Of a stretch of 64,000 nucleotides of DNA, positions 17,265 to 26,570 are shown piece by piece. Source of the DNA: JL08 sp039969355 (GTDB lineage Bacteria; Pseudomonadota; Alphaproteobacteria; Rhodobacterales; Rhodobacteraceae); the NCBI GenBank assembly GCA_039969355.1, contig JBDVOA010000040.1, forward strand, positions 62,001-126,000, read 5' to 3'. The notes beneath the pieces were generated by a model. The model saw nothing but the letters and a program-made list of their open reading frames with translations, was not told the origin of the DNA and did not search any database. Position 1 is the stretch's first letter. Each line of letters begins with the position of its first letter. Made by a program: the position numbers and the translations under genes.

Positions 17265-18080
17265 ATGCCGCAACCAATGACTCTGACCGAGATGGCCGTT
17301 GATGTTCTTACAACGGCGAATGGTTGCGACAAGGCCGCCAGGTCAAGGGCGCATGCGGCGGTCTGGCAAGAAGCGCGCGAAGCTGGCATCGACATTGAAC
17401 TGGGCGTTGCAGTTCCGCCCAAACATCCATCACGCCCCGCAAGACCCGAACTTCTTAGCCCACGCGAGATGCCCAAGCGCAAACCGGGAACCGTTGCTGG
17501 ACGTCAAGCGTTGCTACACGCCATCGCCCACATAGAGTTAAATGCCGTTGATTTGCATTGGGACATCATCGCCCGGTTTGCACATATCAGAATGCCAGCG
17601 GGCTTTTACGACGACTGGGTTCGCGCGGCTGACGAAGAATCGAAGCACTTCAACCTTCTGTGCGATTGTCTTGAAGCATCAGGTGGCGCCTATGGCGCGC
17701 TGCCGGCACATGATGGCATGTGGCGCGCCGCAGATGACACCGCGACGGATTTTATGGGACGGCTCGCAATTGTTCCCATGGTTCTCGAGGCGCGCGGGCT
17801 GGATGTCACGCCGGGCATGATCGCGCTATTTGAAAAAAACGGTGAGCAGCAGACGGTCGACGCCCTGAAAATCATTTACGCCGAAGAAGTTGGCCATGTG
17901 GCCTACGGATCAAAATGGTTCAATTTCTGTTGCGGGCGCGAAGATTCTGATCCCAAGGTCGTTTTTCACGCGTTGGTGCGCAAGTATTTTAAAGTTGGCC
18001 TTAAGCCGCCCTTCAACGAGGAAAAACGCGCCGAAGCCGGGATTCCTCCGGATTTCTATTGGCCGCTTGTAGACGATTGA
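17265..18080 (+). CDS. DUF455 ferritin-like protein
   Basis: This 271-residue protein fits the DUF455 family (COG2833), helical proteins with a ferritin-like fold and a likely di-metal site. Candidate ligands are the Glu of HIELNAVDLHWD, the Glu and His of ADEESKHFNLL, the Glu of VLEARGLD and the Glu/His of AEEVGHVAYGS. The biochemical role is unknown. An ATG twelve bases downstream (17277) is an alternative start. Its stop directly abuts the stop of bcp on the opposite strand, with no intervening base. Confidence 0.83.
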   Translation: MPQPMTLTEMAVDVLTTANGCDKAARSRAHAAVWQEAREAGIDIELGVAVPPKHPSRPARPELLSPREMPKRKPGTVAGRQALLHAIAHIELNAVDLHWDIIARFAHIRMPAGFYDDWVRAADEESKHFNLLCDCLEASGGAYGALPAHDGMWRAADDTATDFMGRLAIVPMVLEARGLDVTPGMIALFEKNGEQQTVDALKIIYAEEVGHVAYGSKWFNFCCGREDSDPKVVFHALVRKYFKVGLKPPFNEEKRAEAGIPPDFYWPLVDD

Positions 18081-18542
18081 TCAAAGCGCCCGCACGGCCT
18101 CAAGGACTTCTTCGACGTGGCCCGGGACTTTCACTTTGTGCCAGATACGGGCGATAACGCCATTACTGTCGATCAGGAATGTCGTGCGTTCAATGCCCAT
18201 GAACGCCTTGCCGTACATCTTCTTTTCCTTCCAGACCCCATAGTTTTCGCACACCTGACTTTTTTCATCTGAAAGCAAAGTCACGGTAAGATCGCGCTTG
18301 GCAATGAATTTCTCATGGCTGGTCATACTGTCTTTTGAGATCCCGAACACCTTTGCGCCCGACGCCTCAAAGTCTTGTGAGAGTTCAGAAAATCCAATGG
18401 ATTCCTTGGTGCAGCCCGGCGTATTGTCACGGGGATAGAAAAACAGAACAACAGCAGCAGGACGCAGGGACGACAGAGTAACGTCGGTTCCATCCGTAGA
18501 CGGCAGGGTAAAATCGGGGGCAATGTCAGAAATGTCAGGCAT
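18081..18542 (-). CDS. bcp: Peroxiredoxin, Bcp/PrxQ type
   Basis: This thioredoxin-dependent peroxidase reduces hydrogen peroxide and organic hydroperoxides in the cytoplasm. The peroxidatic cysteine is in FYPRDNTPGCTKES and a second cysteine follows in SQVCENYGVW. I chose the ATG at 18542 (153 residues, the usual Bcp length), preceded by GGAG at good spacing; an upstream ATG at 18554 lacks this. It converges tail to tail with the DUF455 gene. Confidence 0.93.
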   Translation of the reverse strand: MPDISDIAPDFTLPSTDGTDVTLSSLRPAAVVLFFYPRDNTPGCTKESIGFSELSQDFEASGAKVFGISKDSMTSHEKFIAKRDLTVTLLSDEKSQVCENYGVWKEKKMYGKAFMGIERTTFLIDSNGVIARIWHKVKVPGHVEEVLEAVRAL

Positions 18543-18620
18543 AATGTGCTCCATACGGACGGGATAACTATTGAGAAAAAGTGAGTTTCATATTTGGCCG
18601 AGGCAGGCAACAATAAAGCC

Positions 18621-21600
18621 ATGAATACAGCAACCCCGGAGAACCCTAACAGCGATGAAGAAAATGCACAGCCTGTGTGTAATAGCCGCTGGGGACGAAC
18701 CATTGTTGTTTCCGCAGTGTTCGTTGCAGGATGTATTGCGATTGTTGCGACCGCTGCTGTTTTGCTGCTGTCTGGACGTCCGGTAAACGCTCCGGACTGG
18801 CTGCGCGACAGGATTGAAGTGCGGATCAACAACCAGTTGTCAGGTGCGTCTCTGGGTTTTGACGATTTGGAACTAATCGTTGAACGCGGCTGGCGCCCCA
18901 GCGTGCGCCTGCGCGACGTCACTTTCACAGATGCAGTAGGCGTGCCCATCGTGTCGGTGGCGAATATTGATGCCAGCCTCGCCATGCGGCCGCTATTGCA
19001 GGGGCAGGTTCAACCTAAACGTATTTCAGTGACCGGTGTTGTCGCCGAATTGCGGCGCGATCAACAGGGGCAGGTGGCTTTGTCCTTGGGTGACAACAAG
19101 GCACCAACCCGTCAGGCTTCGGATATGGCGGAGTTGGTTGGGCAGCTTGACAACGTGTTTGACCGGCCCGCCCTGCGCGCCTTGGTCGGGCTTGACTTGC
19201 GGGCACTGACACTGCGTTACGAAGATGTTCGTATTGAGAAAGCCTGGACGGTTGATGGCGGGCGGTTGCGTATTGACCGCACCGGGGAAGACCTTCGGTT
19301 ATCTGGGGATTTTGCACTGCTCAGTGGTGGCGCTGATGTGGCAACGCTGGAAATGAACTATGATAGTCGTTTGGGGTCAGCCGCTGCCGAACTTGGCGTG
19401 CGGATTACGGATGTCGATGCTGCTGATATCGCCGCTCAAGGCCCGGCATTAGCGTGGCTTGACGTCCTGCGTGCTCCGATTTCGGGCGCTCTGCGGGTGC
19501 GCGTTTTGCCGGACGGTTCGGTTGGGCCACTTAATGCCACGCTGCAGATCGGTGCGGGAGTCGTGCAACCCACGGATCAGACCCAACCCATTCCTTTTAC
19601 GGCGGCGCGCAGTTACTTTACATACACGCCCGACACCCAAACCATTCAGTTTGATGAATTGTCTTTGGAAAGCGACTGGGTCACGGGAAGTGCGGAGGGA
19701 CGTGCAACGCTTGGCGAGATTGTCGGTGGCAAACTCAAAGACCTGACGGCGCAGATCAACATATCGGAATTGGTCATTAATCCGGCACAGTTATACGACG
19801 ACCCAATTTCTCTGGGTGGGGCCGCAATGGACCTCCGGCTTCGTCTTAATCCATTTGAATTGACGCTGGGACAGGCACAGATTGCTGATAACGGGCAATA
19901 TCTGCGACTGTCAGGGGATTTGAAGGCAGCGCCTGATGGCTGGCAGCTTGCGCTGGACGGGCACCTGGACGGCATTGAGCGGGATCGCTTGTTGACGCTG
20001 TGGCCCAAAAGGCTGGTTGTCAAAACCCGCAAATGGCTGGACGAGAATTTGCTTGCTGCCAACCTGAAGAACGTCAGCCTTGCATTGCGGGCCGAACCGG
20101 ACAAAAAGCCCGATTTGCATCTGGGTTTTGAATTCTCCGATGCAAAGATTCGCTATACCAAAACCATGCCCATAGCCGAAAATGCCAGTGGCAATGCCAG
20201 CATTCTGCGCAAGCGTTTTGCGGTGAGCGCTGATGCAGGGTTCGTTCAGGCTGATCAGGGTGGGCGGGTCGATATTGCCGGTACCTCGTTCATTGTGCCC
20301 GATATCACCGTCAAAGGAGGCGCACCTGCTGTCGTTCGTTTGCGCACCAGCAGCACGGTCACGGCGCTGCTTTCAGTGCTGGATAGTGACCCGATCAACG
20401 CGATGAAAAAGGCGGGGCAGTCCCCGACCATTGCAGACGGCCGTGCCGAGATGGAAGGCGCTTTGGCATTGCCTTTGCGAAAAGGCATCAAGCCAACTGA
20501 CATCGAATATTCAGCGCAAGGTACGATCTCATCGGTGCGCAGTACGGTCTTGGTTCCGGATCGCACCCTTGCGGCGGATGCTTTGACGGTAGTGGCTGAC
20601 AATTACGGTGTTCAGATCGCGGGATCAGGCCGTATTGGCAGCGTGCCGTTTGATGGTAAATGGAACCAGCCCCTCGGTGAGGATGCCAAGAATGGTAGCA
20701 CGTTAGCAGGCACTGTTGAACTTTCAGAGCGCACTCTTGACGAGTTTAACATCGGCCTGCCCAAAGGGTCGGTGACCGGTGCAGGCATAGCCAATGTTCA
20801 GATGAGTCTGGTCAAAGGGCAAAGGCCAACACTTGATTTACGCTCGACCTTACAAGGATTGAGATTGGCAATTCCGTCAGTGGGTTGGGCCAAACTGCCA
20901 AAGGCGCAGGGTAGTCTGCGCCTTGCAGCGACGCTTGGGCAACAACCGGACGTCAGTTTGATCAACATCGAGGCTTCGGGCCTGTCTGCCTCTGGAACCC
21001 TGAGCACTAAGCCCGATGGAAGCCTTGGGCGTGCGACATTTTCAAAGGTCAAAATTGGTGGCTGGCTGGATGCCCCGGTCACGATTACCGGCAAAGGGCC
21101 TGATAGGGTGCCGGACATTGCTGTGAACGGCGGCGTTATTGACATGCGACGGGCTGATTTTCCAGAGAGTGCAAATTCTGCGGATTCACCCCCATTAATG
21201 CTTACGCCAAACCGCCTGCAGATCACGGACACGATCGCGCTGACCGGATTTAGTGGCCAGTTTGACACTCGGCTTGGAATGAACGGAGATTTTAGCGGGC
21301 GGGTCAACGGCGGCGCCCCGGTGACAGGCAGTCTGGTGCCACAAGGTGGACGCAGTGCGATCCGCATCAAAAGTGCTGATGCGGGCGGCGTGTTTCAATC
21401 GGCTGGCGTATTCGAACAAGGGCGCGGGGGAGATCTTGATCTGACGATGGTGCCGGTCGGGGAGGATGGTATTTTCGATGGAACTCTGCGTGTGACCGGA
21501 ACCCGGGTCAATGATGTTCCTGTCCTTGCTGAGCTGTTAAATGCGGTTTCCGTCGTCGGATTGCTTGAACAATTGGGAGGGCAGGGTATTCATTTTCGCG

Positions 21601-21995
21601 AGGTTGAGGCAAAGTTTCGGCTAACGCCGTCGCAGATCATCCTCACGTCAAGCAGCGCGATTGGTCCGTCGATGGGTCTGTCTATGGACGGGCTATATGC
21701 CGTTGCAAGTGGCCAGCTGAGCATGCAAGGCGTGATCTCGCCGGTTTATCTTCTAAATGGGATCGGCAGCATTCTCACGCGCAAAGGCGAAGGGCTGATC
21801 GGATTTAGCTACACCCTGACCGGAAATGCCAAGGATCCGGATGTATCAGTCAACCCGGTATCTGCGCTCACGCCGGGGATGTTCAGAGAAGTGTTCCGTA
21901 ATCCTGCGCCGGTTCTGGAGGGTTTTGACGACGAGGTCGCTCCACCTCCGCCGCCGCGCGAAAGGACGGTTGTGCCGCTTGGCTCTGACAGGTAG
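18621..21995 (+). CDS. AsmA-like/DUF3971 envelope protein (YhdP-type)
   Basis: This very long protein (about 1124 residues from the ATG at 18621; a TTG at 18594 also exists) has one N-terminal transmembrane helix (TIVVSAVFVAGCIAIVATAA) and a huge periplasmic body of repeating beta-strands. It ends with the AsmA-type C-terminal segment GLYAVASGQLSMQGVISPVYLLNGIG in part. In other bacteria such bridge-like proteins span the periplasm and help move phospholipids to the outer membrane; that role is known for the family and inferred here. It ends with a short acidic and proline-rich tail (EVAPPPPPRE). queA starts nine bases later. Confidence 0.85.
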   Translation: MNTATPENPNSDEENAQPVCNSRWGRTIVVSAVFVAGCIAIVATAAVLLLSGRPVNAPDWLRDRIEVRINNQLSGASLGFDDLELIVERGWRPSVRLRDVTFTDAVGVPIVSVANIDASLAMRPLLQGQVQPKRISVTGVVAELRRDQQGQVALSLGDNKAPTRQASDMAELVGQLDNVFDRPALRALVGLDLRALTLRYEDVRIEKAWTVDGGRLRIDRTGEDLRLSGDFALLSGGADVATLEMNYDSRLGSAAAELGVRITDVDAADIAAQGPALAWLDVLRAPISGALRVRVLPDGSVGPLNATLQIGAGVVQPTDQTQPIPFTAARSYFTYTPDTQTIQFDELSLESDWVTGSAEGRATLGEIVGGKLKDLTAQINISELVINPAQLYDDPISLGGAAMDLRLRLNPFELTLGQAQIADNGQYLRLSGDLKAAPDGWQLALDGHLDGIERDRLLTLWPKRLVVKTRKWLDENLLAANLKNVSLALRAEPDKKPDLHLGFEFSDAKIRYTKTMPIAENASGNASILRKRFAVSADAGFVQADQGGRVDIAGTSFIVPDITVKGGAPAVVRLRTSSTVTALLSVLDSDPINAMKKAGQSPTIADGRAEMEGALALPLRKGIKPTDIEYSAQGTISSVRSTVLVPDRTLAADALTVVADNYGVQIAGSGRIGSVPFDGKWNQPLGEDAKNGSTLAGTVELSERTLDEFNIGLPKGSVTGAGIANVQMSLVKGQRPTLDLRSTLQGLRLAIPSVGWAKLPKAQGSLRLAATLGQQPDVSLINIEASGLSASGTLSTKPDGSLGRATFSKVKIGGWLDAPVTITGKGPDRVPDIAVNGGVIDMRRADFPESANSADSPPLMLTPNRLQITDTIALTGFSGQFDTRLGMNGDFSGRVNGGAPVTGSLVPQGGRSAIRIKSADAGGVFQSAGVFEQGRGGDLDLTMVPVGEDGIFDGTLRVTGTRVNDVPVLAELLNAVSVVGLLEQLGGQGIHFREVEAKFRLTPSQIILTSSSAIGPSMGLSMDGLYAVASGQLSMQGVISPVYLLNGIGSILTRKGEGLIGFSYTLTGNAKDPDVSVNPVSALTPGMFREVFRNPAPVLEGFDDEVAPPPPPRERTVVPLGSDR

Positions 21996-22004
21996 CAGGC
22001 CTGC

Positions 22005-23063
22005 ATGAAACTCTCAGACTTCGACTTCGATTTGCCCGAAGGCCATATCGCGACGCGACCGGCAAAACCCCGGAGTGCGGCGCGTCTTCTGGTGGCAAAT
22101 GGGCGCGCGATCACGGACGCGCATGTGTCTGATCTGCCCGGGCATCTGCGCGCAGGTGATCTGCTGGTTTTAAATGACACTAAAGTCATTCCAGCCCGGC
22201 TGAGTGGCATGCGTGAGCGCCAAAGCGCGCAAGGTCTGACGCTGGCGAAAATCGAAGTCACCTTGCTTGAACCCAATGCAGAGGGGGCATGGACCGCCCT
22301 GATCAAACCATTGAAAAAGCTTAAGCCGGGCGAAAAAGTTGTGTTCTCGCCTGATTTCAGCGCGACTCTAGTTGAGGTTGTGGAGGGGCAAGGCATCTTG
22401 CAGTTTAATCTGTTGGGTGACGATTTTGACCGCACTCTGGCTGAAGTCGGGGCGATGCCATTACCACCTTACATTGCAGCGCTGAGGACGGCAGACGCAC
22501 AAGACAAGGCCGATTATCAAACAGTCTTTGCCCGCAATCCGGGCGCTGTTGCAGCGCCGACTGCATCCCTGCACTTTGATGAAGGGGTATTGGAGGATCT
22601 GGCAGCTAAAGGCGTTCAGATCACCTACGTCACACTGCATGTCGGGGCCGGAACTTTCCTGCCGGTCAAGGTTGAGGATGTCAAAACCCACAAGATGCAT
22701 GCCGAATGGGGTCGGGTCGACCGTAAGGCGGTTGACGATATCAACAGAACCAAAGCTGCCGGCGGGCGTGTGATCCCGGTCGGCACAACCGCATTACGTC
22801 TGATCGAAAGTGCGGCGCGCGATACCGGCGAGATTGCGCCTTGGGAGGGTGAGACCGACATTTTCATTTACCCCGGATTTGAATTTCAGATCACAGATGG
22901 ATTGATGACCAATTTTCACCTGCCCAAATCAACATTGATGATGTTGGTTTCCGCCCTGATGGGGCAGGATGTTGTCCGCAGAATTTATCAGCACGCAATT
23001 GAAGACAGATATCGTTTCTTTTCTTACGGCGATGCGTCCCTTTTATTTCCCGCACGGGCTTGA
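22005..23063 (+). CDS. queA: tRNA preQ1(34) S-adenosylmethionine ribosyltransferase-isomerase
   Basis: QueA transfers and isomerises the ribosyl part of SAM onto preQ1 at tRNA position 34 to give epoxyqueuosine. The 352-residue protein begins with the hallmark MKLSDFDFDLPEGHIATRPA and contains DLLVLNDTKVIPARL, GAMPLPPYI, APTASLHF, THVGAG-like LHVGAGTFLPVKVED, and TNFHLPKSTLMMLVSA. It is the last gene of a unit with the AsmA-like protein. No tgt is visible in the window. Confidence 0.96.
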   Translation: MKLSDFDFDLPEGHIATRPAKPRSAARLLVANGRAITDAHVSDLPGHLRAGDLLVLNDTKVIPARLSGMRERQSAQGLTLAKIEVTLLEPNAEGAWTALIKPLKKLKPGEKVVFSPDFSATLVEVVEGQGILQFNLLGDDFDRTLAEVGAMPLPPYIAALRTADAQDKADYQTVFARNPGAVAAPTASLHFDEGVLEDLAAKGVQITYVTLHVGAGTFLPVKVEDVKTHKMHAEWGRVDRKAVDDINRTKAAGGRVIPVGTTALRLIESAARDTGEIAPWEGETDIFIYPGFEFQITDGLMTNFHLPKSTLMMLVSALMGQDVVRRIYQHAIEDRYRFFSYGDASLLFPARA

Positions 23064-23164
23064 GCGTAAATGCGACATGTGATTGGTCGCAGTTATAGCC
23101 GAAATGATTCTCTCCTTCGGCCAATAAGTCCCTAAAACCATATCAACCGGCATCGGAGATCAAG

Positions 23165-24418
23165 ATGCTTCAAGTCCTCTCGAGCGCATGGGCGCTATTG
23201 CTTGGCATGGGCCTGCTGATGGTTGGCAATGGCATGCAGGGAACGTTGCTTGGTATCCGCGGCGAGATAGAAGGCTTTAGTACACTGCAGATGTCGTTTG
23301 TGATGTCGGCCTATTTTGTGGGATTTCTTGGCGGGTCGCGGATGGCACCGAGTATGATCCGTCGCGTTGGTCATGTGCGGGTCTTTGCCGCACTCGGTTC
23401 ATTCATCTCAGCTGTGATGATCCTTTATCCGACCTTTGCTGACCCGATCGCGTGGTCGCTGGGACGCGTTGTTATCGGATTCTGCTTTTCGGGTGTTTAT
23501 GTGACCGCCGAAAGCTGGCTGAACAACGCAGCGGACAACACAAACCGCGGCAAGGCGCTGTCGCTCTACATGATCGTCCAGACGAGCGGTATCGTTGCCG
23601 CGCAGGGGTTGTTGCTGACGGCTGACCCGTCGGGATTTGTCCTGTTTGTCATTCCATCAGTTCTGATCTCGATCTCGTTTGCACCAATTTTGCTGTCAAT
23701 CAGCCCGACGCCGGCGTTTGATACGACCAAGCCGATGACATTACGCGAGCTTTTTGCGATTTCGCCTTTGGGATTCGTAGGCATGTTCCTTTTGGGCGGT
23801 GTGTTCTCGGCTCAATTTGGTATGGCACCCGTCTACGGGGCCGAGGCGCGTCTTAGCGTGGGGCAAATCTCGTTGTTTGTCGCAATGTTTTTTGTCGGAT
23901 CGGTGATTGCACAATACCCCATCGGATGGATGTCGGACCGCATGGACCGGCGCAAATTGATCATGGTTGTTTCAACAATCGGAATCGTTGGGTCCTTCAT
24001 GGGAATGATGCTGGGCCATAGTTTTTATCTGCTTTTGGTTGCGGCCTTCGTCATCGGTGCGATGTCCAACCCGCTCTACTCTTTGCTGATGGCCCACACA
24101 AACGACTACCTGGAACGCGAAGACATGGCTGCTGCATCGGGCGGGTTGATTTTTATCAATGGGTTAGGGGCCATCGCCGGGCCATTGATCACCGGTTGGA
24201 TCATGGGCCAGATCGGTCCGGGAGGGTTCTATCTGTTCACAGGAACACTGTTTATGATCCTGGCCGTTTATGCTGGTTATCGGACGACACAACGTGCCGC
24301 CATCCCGGTTGAGGACACCTTTAGCTACGCTGCAGTATCACCGTCATCATCGCCCGTTGCCGTTTCCGTCGCACAAGAATGGGCGATTGATGCCGCGCAA
24401 GAAGAAACTGAGACCTAA
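23165..24418 (+). CDS. MFS transporter
   Basis: This is a 417-residue major facilitator with twelve predicted helices. The loop 8-9 motif is GWMSDRMDRRKLI. The N-terminal half (GMGLLMVGNGMQGTLLGIRG) and the absence of a strong substrate signature match the YcaD-like branch of the family. It may act as an exporter of small molecules, but the substrate is unknown. A SD-like GGAG lies before the ATG. The gene stands alone on the plus strand, about 100 bases after queA. Confidence 0.87.
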   Translation: MLQVLSSAWALLLGMGLLMVGNGMQGTLLGIRGEIEGFSTLQMSFVMSAYFVGFLGGSRMAPSMIRRVGHVRVFAALGSFISAVMILYPTFADPIAWSLGRVVIGFCFSGVYVTAESWLNNAADNTNRGKALSLYMIVQTSGIVAAQGLLLTADPSGFVLFVIPSVLISISFAPILLSISPTPAFDTTKPMTLRELFAISPLGFVGMFLLGGVFSAQFGMAPVYGAEARLSVGQISLFVAMFFVGSVIAQYPIGWMSDRMDRRKLIMVVSTIGIVGSFMGMMLGHSFYLLLVAAFVIGAMSNPLYSLLMAHTNDYLEREDMAAASGGLIFINGLGAIAGPLITGWIMGQIGPGGFYLFTGTLFMILAVYAGYRTTQRAAIPVEDTFSYAAVSPSSSPVAVSVAQEWAIDAAQEETET

Positions 24419-24529
24419 AAGAGTCACATTCACAATATGTCGAACTTGTTGCAATTTGTTACTGTTCAATTAATCTTAACAAGATGTAACGTTTAACTAT
24501 TGGGGGCAAATAGCTATGGAGATAGCCCA

Positions 24530-25111
24530 ATGTACGGTCCTGAAGAAGTATTGAGTTTTTGGTTAGATGAAGTTGGCCCCGAAGGTTGGTACAACAGTAG
24601 TGACGATCTTGACACCGAAATAAGATCCCGGTTCGAGACAACATGGCAAGCGGCGCGAGATGGTCGATTTGCTTTGTGGCTGACATTCCCAAGCGGTGCG
24701 TTGGCCTATATCATACTGACAGATCAGTTTCCGCGAAACATGTTCCGCACTGATTCCCGTGCGTTCAGCACCGATAAGGCAGCGATGACAGCGGCAAAAT
24801 CAGCCATTTCAAAAGGCTGGGACATGCGGATTGATGAACCTGCGCGACAGTTCTTTTATTTGCCGATGATGCATTCGGAAAACCTGTGTGATCAGGAGCG
24901 CTGCGTGCGTCTCATGAAAGAGCGGATGCCAATCTATGGTGACAACAATATGTTGCACGCGCGTGCCCATCGCGAAGTGATCCGTCTCTTTGGCCGGTTT
25001 CCGTATCGCAATGATGTGCTGTCACGCAAACCAACAGCGGTCGAATCCGATTATGTCCAGCAGGGCGGCTATGGCCACACCGTGCGACAAATGGATGTCA
25101 AAGCCGGGTAA
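24530..25111 (+). CDS. DUF924 family protein
   Basis: This 193-residue helical protein matches the DUF924 family: MYGPEEVLSFWLDEVG at the start, an AYIILTDQFPRNMFR motif, then FFYLPMMHSENLCDQERC and a HAREHREVI-like ARAHREVIRLFGRFPYRN segment. The family resembles tetratricopeptide-like helical repeats and has no established function. I chose the ATG at 24530, preceded by GGAGAT; an in-frame TTG at 24500 is less likely. The 110 bases upstream are AT-rich, consistent with a promoter. Confidence 0.87.
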   Translation: MYGPEEVLSFWLDEVGPEGWYNSSDDLDTEIRSRFETTWQAARDGRFALWLTFPSGALAYIILTDQFPRNMFRTDSRAFSTDKAAMTAAKSAISKGWDMRIDEPARQFFYLPMMHSENLCDQERCVRLMKERMPIYGDNNMLHARAHREVIRLFGRFPYRNDVLSRKPTAVESDYVQQGGYGHTVRQMDVKAG

Positions 25112-25369
25112 ACCCCGCACGCTAAAAAATACTAGGGTTAACTCTTAACGCTACTAATGCAGCGTTACGTGGCAACGCGTCCATTTACGCATTTTGTGGG
25201 ACGTCAGATGACATTTGCAATAACGTCGGCAAGCTGACCCAAATTGCCAATGCGGACATAGGCACAGGATGCCGCAAAGGCCTCGATAGAGCCTGAAGTG
25301 ACCATAGTGTTTCGGTGTGGCGAATGTCCGGATTGCGGATGACATTCATCTCTGTGACGCAAAAGCAAC

Positions 25370-26158
25370 CTAAACTCGAGCTTCGAATAGATGTGCTTTC
25401 TGAGGTACGATAAAGACTTCGTTTACAGCATATTTTTTAAGCTTGCCTGCAACATCTTCGATGACGGAAAGAGTAACATCATCACCAGCGTCTCTTAAGT
25501 CCCTTTCGACAGGTAACGCCATTATCTGCTCGAAGAGGTTTTCGAAACGCCGCTCAAGTACGATTTCTTGATGGGCTTCAATTATGAAACCTGAGCCCTC
25601 AAGTAGTTCTCGGATTACAACGCCATCACGGAATGAAAACGGCGCTTTTGCTTTGGTAGATGCAGCTTCACCAATATGTTTGCCCAGTGCGTCAGCCAAC
25701 GCTCCATTGAAAGGTGAAACCGCACTCCAACAGGTAAGTTTGAGCTGTCCACCTTTCTTGAGGATGCGCCGGATTTCAGCTAGAGCAGCCGGTCTGTCGG
25801 GAAAGAACTGTAGTCCTTGCTGGCAAAAAGCTAAATCGAAGCTTTCGTCTTCGAAGGGTAAATCACAAACGTCAGCAGAGACATAATTCGCGTCATGCGG
25901 TTTTGGTGGATGGCGTTGAATCGCCAACTCGATCATCGTTTCATTAAGGTCTGCTCCAACTATACGGCCATGTCCTTGTAGCCGCGAAGCAATTTCGCGT
26001 GTCAAAGCGCCTGTTCCGCACGCGATATCAATAATATGCGCACCCACGGGCAACGGTGTTTTATCCAAGGTGGCCCGCGCTAATGGCCTGAACATTGCGG
26101 GCACGCTGTGATTGTCATATTTCTGAGCCGCCGCTTGCGTTAAGCGAAATTTGTCCAT
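25370..26158 (-). CDS. Class I SAM-dependent methyltransferase
   Basis: This 262-residue protein has the Rossmann methyltransferase motif I as IIDIACGTGALTREIA, an acidic residue after strand 2 (GADLNETMI), and the motif DLAFCQQGLQFFPDRPAAL of the UbiE/Methyltransf_11 type. The substrate is not evident. It is the only minus-strand gene in this stretch. A 258-base gap after it shows nothing recognisable. Confidence 0.87.
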   Translation of the reverse strand: MDKFRLTQAAAQKYDNHSVPAMFRPLARATLDKTPLPVGAHIIDIACGTGALTREIASRLQGHGRIVGADLNETMIELAIQRHPPKPHDANYVSADVCDLPFEDESFDLAFCQQGLQFFPDRPAALAEIRRILKKGGQLKLTCWSAVSPFNGALADALGKHIGEAASTKAKAPFSFRDGVVIRELLEGSGFIIEAHQEIVLERRFENLFEQIMALPVERDLRDAGDDVTLSVIEDVAGKLKKYAVNEVFIVPQKAHLFEARV

Positions 26159-26570
26159 TTCAATTCTCTTGCTCCAGTATGCCGCAAGCGTCCCCGCGTC
26201 TTAGTTACGTATCATGAACGATCTAAGTTAGCTCCAGTTTTCTATTCAATGCGTCTGCTGTTTTCGCACGGATTTGTATGGGTCATTTTTCAAGCGATCA
26301 CTTTTGCGCATATTTTCAAGAGTCGCTTAGTTCGCAATGCCAGTGGCAGTGTTTACCCTTGAGAATGTCCAATCTGGGGCGGGATTGTTTGGCGTTTGGG
26401 TCAGCAGTGCGCGACATCAGAGTACGATCCGACGCGGAAAATAGGTTTTCATGAGTGAATAAACATCGACGTTCCAAGCATTGGGAATGATACCTCATGT
26501 CGCGCCACATCGGATTGATGCTTCTGGCCAGATAGTTTAACGGTGAACTAAATCTGGAACGGAGGGCACC
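26159..26570. other. Divergent upstream region of methyltransferase and lpd
   Basis: This 412-base region has no convincing coding sequence. The right end holds a palindrome (26533-26550) similar to that of pdhA, then the CGGAGGG ribosome binding site of lpd. It should contain promoters for both flanking genes. Confidence 0.5.
26533..26550. promoter_or_regulatory. Operator-like palindrome ahead of lpd
   Basis: TAGTTTA and TGAACTA flank the four bases ACGG; one arm position deviates from perfect symmetry. The left flank reads GATAGTTTA, as at pdhA (6936-6944). The site ends 21 bases before the lpd ATG, almost the same distance as at pdhA. It probably binds the same regulator with lower symmetry. 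Confidence 0.55.

Noticed and set aside
24466..24516. TTAA-rich elements upstream of the DUF924 gene as CtrA sites
   Set aside because: The TTAA-type half sites are present but not with the required seven-base spacing.
25112..25369. Possible small gene or RNA between DUF924 and the methyltransferase
   Set aside because: Short open frames lack ribosome binding sites and family features, and no stable RNA fold was evident by eye.
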